From the NCBI RefSeq assembly GCF_004366715.1, contig NZ_SOQZ01000001.1:62001-126000 (forward strand): a DNA stretch of 64,000 nt, given 5' to 3'. The notes beneath the pieces were generated by a model, which had not been told where the DNA came from, searched no databases, and saw nothing but the letters and a program-made list of their open reading frames with translations. Source of the DNA: Meridianimaribacter flavus (lineage in GTDB: Bacteria; Bacteroidota; Bacteroidia; Flavobacteriales; Flavobacteriaceae). The translations under genes were made by a program, and so were the position numbers. Numbering within the stretch: the first letter of the stretch is position 1; each line of letters starts with the position of its first letter. Below, one piece after another: positions 59,251-64,000 of this stretch.

Positions 59251-61911
59251 CTATTTTTTTAGATTAAGATTCAGCATATAGTGAATCCATTTGTTTGGTT
59301 TAATAAAATTGAAAAAGCGCTGCGACTTACTATATTTTGAAAACACTTTTTGATTAAAATCAGAATGAAATTCTTTAATTAAATCAACCTCAGCATTAGT
59401 AAGCTGGTCTTCGCTATATTTTAGTTTTTGATAGGTTTTAACAAAAGCTTCAAAGTGAGTTCCAAACTTAGGGTCAACGACATCTCGTGCATAAACCATA
59501 GGTGTTTGGTGGTCTCTTGGAATACCCATTTGATTAAGTATAAAGTGGGCGTTTTTATAATTGGCTTCAGATAGTTTTGTAATAGAACTGTGGTTTTTAG
59601 CTTTTTTAGACAACCACAAGTAATAACATATTGGCAGCAACATTAACACCAATAGTATTAACAGAATTGCAGCAAGCACATAAATTGACCAATCTGTTAT
59701 GGTTTTCATTGCACTATTTTCCTCTTCTTTGGTAGCGTCGTCTAGTTTCTCTTCTTCAATTTTAGGAACATGAACTTCCATAATTGTAATTGGGTCTGGA
59801 AAAAGTTTCATGTAATTTTCAATAGTCTCGCTATTGTATTTTTTCCGAATTCGTCCTAATTTATAATCAAAAGACACCATTACAGCTGTGTCACCAAGTT
59901 TTACATTTTTTAAAGCAATTGGTTGTTCGCCAGCAAAAACTTTGGCTTGGTTAACATCAAACGACATGTCTAAAAGATTGGTACTGTCTAAAGCAATACC
60001 ATTATCGTTGATAATCATTTTATCAACGCGAACTTGCATTGTTTTGCTTAGGGTATCTACTTCGGTAATTACACCTTTACCAACATAAGTTTCTTTTGTT
60101 GGAGGCGTTGGAGGTGTACCATCAGGTTGTGGTGATTGTTCAGCATCAGTATTACTTACTGTCATGTCAAAATCTAGCCAACCGTATTCTGGTATATAAA
60201 CTTGCGTCCATGCATGACCTTGATCTCCATAAAACCAATACCAACCTGGAGTTTTGTGACTTCTATCAACCGTCATAAATCCAACAGCTACACGTGTTGG
60301 TATTCCTAAAGATCGTAACATAAACAATGATGACGTTGCAAAATAAGTACAGTAACCTCTATGTGTGTTGAACATAAATTCATCTAACATACTTGCGTTA
60401 GGAATGTTTGGGTCTGTTGGTTTTCCTGGTGTTAAAGTGTAGACGTATAAAGGATCTCCCTTTTCATCTTTTGATAAGAAATAGTTACGAATGCTTAATA
60501 TTTTATCAATAGTTGTATTGTCTCCTTTAGTAAGACTATCTGCCAAATGACCTATTTTATTATAGAGCTCGCCTTCTGGAACTTCGGTATAATAGTCCAT
60601 AAACCGTTCGTTTTCGCCTTCATAACTTTTAGCGCGTCTTAATGTGCGATAACGGTTTTCTTGATAATTAATAATCGATTCGTCTTGGGTATTGTAAACA
60701 AAATAAGCACTATTGAGTTCTGATACTTCAGAAAACACATTGTAAGCAAACTTATAGTCTTTTTTAAACTCTTCTTCAATTGAAATTGGTTGACATGCAT
60801 AAGCTGTACTTGGAGCCACAAAAACCTCAGGGCTAAGACCAGCAATATAAATGGTGCTTTTCACCTCTTTGGTAGCACGTTCCATTTTATCATAAACCAA
60901 TACAGAGTCGTTTACTTGAGTGAAATATTGAGGAATTTTTGTTGGGTTTGGTAAAAATAAATCGCGAACAATACTGTCTGGATCAACTTCAAATTGCTCT
61001 AAAGTTGGATTGTACTGATTTAAATGATACAGCGTAATGTACTGCGGATTTGGTGTTGTAGGGTTGATAAAGTTATCAATATTGGCACAAAACAACAGTT
61101 CTTCAGAAACGTTTAATCGATCTCTAAGTCCTAAATAATCATCTAAATTAAACTTAGCACCAGAACTACTATCATCATCTTTGGAGTCTTTGTCTTTGTC
61201 CTCATTTTCACCATCAGAATCTTCTTCATCGCTTTCATCACTTTGACCTTGTGTAATCTCGTTTTGAATATGGTCAATCTTTGAGTCTAATAACTGTATT
61301 GTTGACCAAAACAAAAACAACGCTATTAACGAAAACAACAAAATTCTTCCAACTACCAAAACGTAATTGGTTTTTTCTTGCTTTTGAATAGTTTTAAGCA
61401 ATTCTTTTACAAACAGTACGTAAAACAAGTAGAGTACCGTTGGTGCAACAAGCCATATCATTTCGTTTACGTTAGACATTTCCATATCTGAAATGAGAAT
61501 GACTGACAGTGTTGTTAATAGTATTGAAAACACTATTAAATAATACCTCCAACGAGATATTGCAAAGCCCGAAAACCACCCAAACACAAAAATGCTGGTG
61601 TTTATTTTAAAACGATTTGCCACATAATAAGCATCAAACTCATTAAAGGACGATGCACTAATAGAGTTGTAAAGAATATTAATAATGAGCAGTAGTAAAC
61701 CAAAAATAATTAGAAATCGAATTTTGGTTTTATGTAATAAATATGCTGTAATAATTCCCGCTGAAAACACACCAATTAATACATGCTTGTTGACAAAAAG
61801 CAATGAGTAGTACTCTGACAGAAAATCGAGCAACGGATACATTATAAGTATCGTAGGAAGGATTAAAAACAGTAACCCAAGTGTAAGTTCTTTGTAGTCT
61901 ATTTTTTTCAT
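59251..61911 (-). CDS. Membrane transglutaminase-like protease family protein
   Basis: An 886-residue protein. Six or so N-terminal membrane helices (to about 215) are followed by an acidic stretch (SDEEDSDGENEDKDKDSKDD), then an extracytoplasmic transglutaminase-like domain, where the catalytic Cys is in HRGYCTYFATSS, His in QGHAWTQVYI and Asp in YGWLDFDMT. One more membrane helix (about 730-755) and a cytoplasmic tail follow. TgpA-like proteins of this form are essential in some bacteria. Overlaps the DUF58 gene by 4 bp. Confidence 0.88.
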   Translation of the reverse strand: MKKIDYKELTLGLLFLILPTILIMYPLLDFLSEYYSLLFVNKHVLIGVFSAGIITAYLLHKTKIRFLIIFGLLLLIINILYNSISASSFNEFDAYYVANRFKINTSIFVFGWFSGFAISRWRYYLIVFSILLTTLSVILISDMEMSNVNEMIWLVAPTVLYLFYVLFVKELLKTIQKQEKTNYVLVVGRILLFSLIALFLFWSTIQLLDSKIDHIQNEITQGQSDESDEEDSDGENEDKDKDSKDDDSSSGAKFNLDDYLGLRDRLNVSEELLFCANIDNFINPTTPNPQYITLYHLNQYNPTLEQFEVDPDSIVRDLFLPNPTKIPQYFTQVNDSVLVYDKMERATKEVKSTIYIAGLSPEVFVAPSTAYACQPISIEEEFKKDYKFAYNVFSEVSELNSAYFVYNTQDESIINYQENRYRTLRRAKSYEGENERFMDYYTEVPEGELYNKIGHLADSLTKGDNTTIDKILSIRNYFLSKDEKGDPLYVYTLTPGKPTDPNIPNASMLDEFMFNTHRGYCTYFATSSLFMLRSLGIPTRVAVGFMTVDRSHKTPGWYWFYGDQGHAWTQVYIPEYGWLDFDMTVSNTDAEQSPQPDGTPPTPPTKETYVGKGVITEVDTLSKTMQVRVDKMIINDNGIALDSTNLLDMSFDVNQAKVFAGEQPIALKNVKLGDTAVMVSFDYKLGRIRKKYNSETIENYMKLFPDPITIMEVHVPKIEEEKLDDATKEEENSAMKTITDWSIYVLAAILLILLVLMLLPICYYLWLSKKAKNHSSITKLSEANYKNAHFILNQMGIPRDHQTPMVYARDVVDPKFGTHFEAFVKTYQKLKYSEDQLTNAEVDLIKEFHSDFNQKVFSKYSKSQRFFNFIKPNKWIHYMLNLNLKK

Positions 61912-63245
61912 ATAATCTGTCCTGTAAAATTAGAGTTAGACACTAATTTTTCTATACCTTCTTCGTTCTTTTTTAGTTTTTTTCGTGTTGCCGAAAATAT
62001 CCAAGCTAGCTTGTTAAGCTCGCTTTTTTGATCTTGTCTTAAAAATAGGTTTTTGAAATTAAACACGTTTTGATGGTCTAAATGTCGCGATGCTTTTACA
62101 ATAATAATGTTTGAAGTTCCTTTTTCAATTAAGGTAGTAAGCTCTTCTAAGCTTATTAAGGTCGACACACATATTATAGATTCTCCAGAGGCTTTTAGTT
62201 CGTTTACCGAAAAGTTGTTTTGCCAACTTGCCGAACTTAACTGAAAACCAACACGATCATTCTCGTTTACCGATATAAATTCGTTTACAGCTTGGTCAAT
62301 ATTGAATTCTACTTTTTTATCTTTTTTCTTAATGTTTAAACAAATGTTGTACACAATATCTTTGTAATAATTGAGCATACTAACCGCGTATGCCGAAGTA
62401 AGATCTTTAGACAAAACGTTATAAAAACTTGTGTAAAATTTGATGTGCGACGCGTAAGGGTTTATAACCTCAGGCGTTCTAATGACAAGCTCTCTGTTTT
62501 TAGCAAAAATTTTCCAGACAATTCGGCGAACATCATCTCCAACTTCAAAATCTTTATAGTTGAGATAATCACCTTGTATTTTACGAGACGTCTTTATTTT
62601 TTCTTTTTCTTCCTTAGTTTTTGAAGGGTTAATATCATCAACGGAAAGTTCAATTTCAGAAGAATGAAGGTAAAATGCGTTTTTTGATTTTTTATACGTT
62701 GTAAAACGGAAAAACTGCAAATAGTCAATAAAACTAATAACAAACCCTTTAACGTGATATTGCTTTCTGTCTGGTAACCAAATTAAAGTTGAACCTTCTT
62801 TTGGCAATAGTTTTTCAAACCCTTGAGAAAACTTATTGATGACTACAGTGTCAGAGAGTTTTCCGTTTTCAAATTCTATCTTTATTTTGATGTAACCCAA
62901 CAACGGAAGTATGGCTTTCGGTAAAGAAATTAAAACAGGTACTTGTCCTGCAACTCCTTTTATGTTACCATCTAATCCTATATCAATTTTAGGATTAATG
63001 GTTTTCTTATTGATGACAAAATACAGGTAGCAAACCAACGTGTATAAAAAACCTATACCAATTAAAATCAATATAAACGTTCCAATTACCCACGCAAACA
63101 ACTTAAGATATAAAGCAATATTGGTGTCCTCGATGAAGAACTCCATTTTAACAAAATAGATTGCTGTTATTAGTACTAAAGCAAAAATTATTGCATTTCT
63201 TTTAAAAGGTAGGTAACTAATAATTCTATTAAAGCTAAAATTCAA
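61908..63245 (-). CDS. DUF58 domain membrane protein
   Basis: A 445-residue protein with two N-terminal membrane helices (about 15-34 and 45-75) and a cytoplasmic DUF58 domain with the core GDYLNYKDFEVGDDVRRIVW, which is the family signature. A von Willebrand-like fold is typical of DUF58. The start is TTG at 63245; the next ATG (about residue 34) would remove the first helix. First gene of the operon that continues with transglutaminase, MoxR and TPR genes. Confidence 0.86.
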   Translation of the reverse strand: MNFSFNRIISYLPFKRNAIIFALVLITAIYFVKMEFFIEDTNIALYLKLFAWVIGTFILILIGIGFLYTLVCYLYFVINKKTINPKIDIGLDGNIKGVAGQVPVLISLPKAILPLLGYIKIKIEFENGKLSDTVVINKFSQGFEKLLPKEGSTLIWLPDRKQYHVKGFVISFIDYLQFFRFTTYKKSKNAFYLHSSEIELSVDDINPSKTKEEKEKIKTSRKIQGDYLNYKDFEVGDDVRRIVWKIFAKNRELVIRTPEVINPYASHIKFYTSFYNVLSKDLTSAYAVSMLNYYKDIVYNICLNIKKKDKKVEFNIDQAVNEFISVNENDRVGFQLSSASWQNNFSVNELKASGESIICVSTLISLEELTTLIEKGTSNIIIVKASRHLDHQNVFNFKNLFLRQDQKSELNKLAWIFSATRKKLKKNEEGIEKLVSNSNFTGQII

Positions 63246-63384
63246 AGTGAAATTTGTTTGAAATGGACATTTGGTTTACAAAGGCTCAATCTACAAAAAA
63301 TAGGTAAGTATCTAGCAACTAAAAATATATTTTAATTTAAGTGTTGTTTAGCATAAACCTCTCATGTATTATGGCAATTGTTAA

Positions 63385-63419
63385 AACAAAAAAACCGCTT
63401 CAATAATTTGAAACGGTTT
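63385..63419 (-). terminator. Terminator of the tRNA gene
   Basis: A 13-bp stem with one mismatch (63392-63404 with 63407-63419) and a short loop is followed by a T run on the minus strand, just after the tRNA 3' end. Confidence 0.7.
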
Positions 63420-63425
63420 GTTTTG

Positions 63426-63499
63426 TGGTCCCACCTGGGCTCGAACCAGGGACTTTCTGATTATGAGTCAGATACTCTAACCAACTGAGTTATAGGACC
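63426..63499 (-). tRNA. tRNA with anticodon CAT, probably Ile2 (lysidine) or elongator Met
   Basis: A full 74-nt cloverleaf on the minus strand. The 7-bp acceptor stem is GGTCCTA with TGGGACC, the D arm has AGTTGGTTAGA, the anticodon stem-loop is TCTGA-CTCATAA-TCAGA (anticodon CAT) and the T arm has GGTTCGAGCCC. CCA is not encoded. Acceptor pairs C4-G69 and C5-G68 are those reported for TilS recognition of tRNA-Ile2, so Ile decoding of ATA is more likely than Met. It is not an initiator, since position 1 pairs. Confidence 0.85.
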
Positions 63500-63581
63500 C
63501 ATTAGCTTAACGCTAATTATTAATCTCTTCTAAAAAAGAGTGTGCAATATTACTACTTATTTTAATACTCTACAAGAATTT

Positions 63582-63986
63582 TTAATCCTTTATGTCTTGG
63601 CACAACTCAATTAAAACACCATTTGTAGATTTAGGATGCAAAAACGCAACCCATTTATTGTCGGCTCCTCGTTTAGGTTCTTCGTTTAAAACTATAAAGC
63701 CTTCTGTCTTTAAGCGTTCAATTTCTGACTTTATATCGTCTACCGCAAAAGCTATATGATGAATTCCCTCTCCTTTTTTCTCTATAAATTTTGCAATAGG
63801 ACTATCGCTGTTGGTCGCTTCAAGCAACTCTATTTTATTAGGTCCTGATTTAAAAAATGAGGTTCTAACGCCTTCGCTTAAAACGTCTTCTATTTTATAA
63901 TGTGCTTCTCCAAACAAGCTTGAAAACAGTTTGTTGGACTCTTCAAGGTTTTTTACTGCAATACCAATATGCTCTATTTTGTTCAT
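63582..63986 (-). CDS. mce: Methylmalonyl-CoA epimerase
   Basis: A 134-residue VOC/glyoxalase-fold metalloenzyme that interconverts the (R) and (S) forms of methylmalonyl-CoA in propionate metabolism. Typical segments are KIEHIGIAVKNLEES at the start with the first metal His, GIHHIAFAVDDI with the second, and NGVLIELCQ with the metal Glu. The mutase genes are not in the window. It faces left, with the tRNA gene just downstream. Confidence 0.92.
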   Translation of the reverse strand: MNKIEHIGIAVKNLEESNKLFSSLFGEAHYKIEDVLSEGVRTSFFKSGPNKIELLEATNSDSPIAKFIEKKGEGIHHIAFAVDDIKSEIERLKTEGFIVLNEEPKRGADNKWVAFLHPKSTNGVLIELCQDIKD

Positions 63987-64000
63987 TTTTAAGGTGTTTT

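Noticed and set aside
1-64000. Insertion sequences, prophage, restriction or defence systems
   Set aside because: No transposase, integrase, phage structural, toxin-antitoxin or Cas genes were recognised, and codon use and GC look even across the window.

Overview
The window reads as chromosomal DNA of a marine-type flavobacterium (Bacteroidota, Flavobacteriaceae). The reasons are: low GC; T9SS type A and type B (gliding-motility-associated) C-terminal sorting domains; a PID-CTERM sorting tail; surface-lipoprotein export signals; OmpA with thrombospondin type 3 repeats; and many promoters carrying the Bacteroidota -7 box TAnnTTTG a short fixed distance before start codons. No phage, transposase, CRISPR array or plasmid gene was seen. 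Most genes are housekeeping and tightly packed.

Layout. 1-3.6 kb: 3' part of a viroplasmin-type RNase H, a PfkB sugar kinase and a long PurF-type amidotransferase. 3.5-4.2 kb: three tandem copies of a 72-nt small-RNA unit, each with its own promoter and terminator, facing sodA. 5-13.6 kb: addA, kbl, ompA and addB, so the AddAB recombination genes are split by a threonine-catabolism gene and a porin. 13.6-22.8 kb: hybrid histidine kinase, tandem universal stress protein, GNAT-MATE pair, a 25-residue membrane peptide, 2OG-Fe(II) oxygenase, the queD-dinB-lpxH operon and an MFS permease. 22.9-30.4 kb: Cys-rich small protein, OmpA-like envelope protein, osmC-recJ, an AhpD-like protein, zinc-ribbon membrane protein, YwqK-like lipoprotein, UDG-like protein and rsmI. 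30.5-38 kb: a large T9SS type B adhesin-like protein, tdk-alr, mscL and asd.

38.1-45.2 kb holds the most unusual protein-coding block. A two-gene cassette (diheme c-type cytochrome lipoprotein of the SO2930/HNE_0200 type, followed by a secreted FG-GAP/ASPIC beta-propeller with a T9SS tail) occurs twice in tandem. Each cassette has its own promoter, and the second copy has gained Ig-like and fibronectin III domains. Both cytochromes carry a surface-export signature after the lipid-modified Cys, so I infer a cell-surface redox module.

45.2-53.8 kb: an orphan ABC ATPase whose predicted transcription start falls on its ATG, a GreA/GreB-like factor, an FAD oxidoreductase, a candidate four-way-junction RNA, then the fatty-acid block pdxA, DUF177, rpmF, fabH, accB, accC (minus strand), ribE and a 63-residue PID-CTERM protein. 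53.8-54.4 kb is an AT-rich gap. 54.4-63.2 kb: a sodium:solute symporter, then a DUF58-transglutaminase-MoxR-TPR operon. 63.2-64 kb: a tRNA with CAT anticodon and methylmalonyl-CoA epimerase.

The best candidates for undescribed biology are the triplicated small RNA (3648-4173), the structured RNA beside accC (47811-47909) and the duplicated cytochrome-propeller cassettes (38124-45216).
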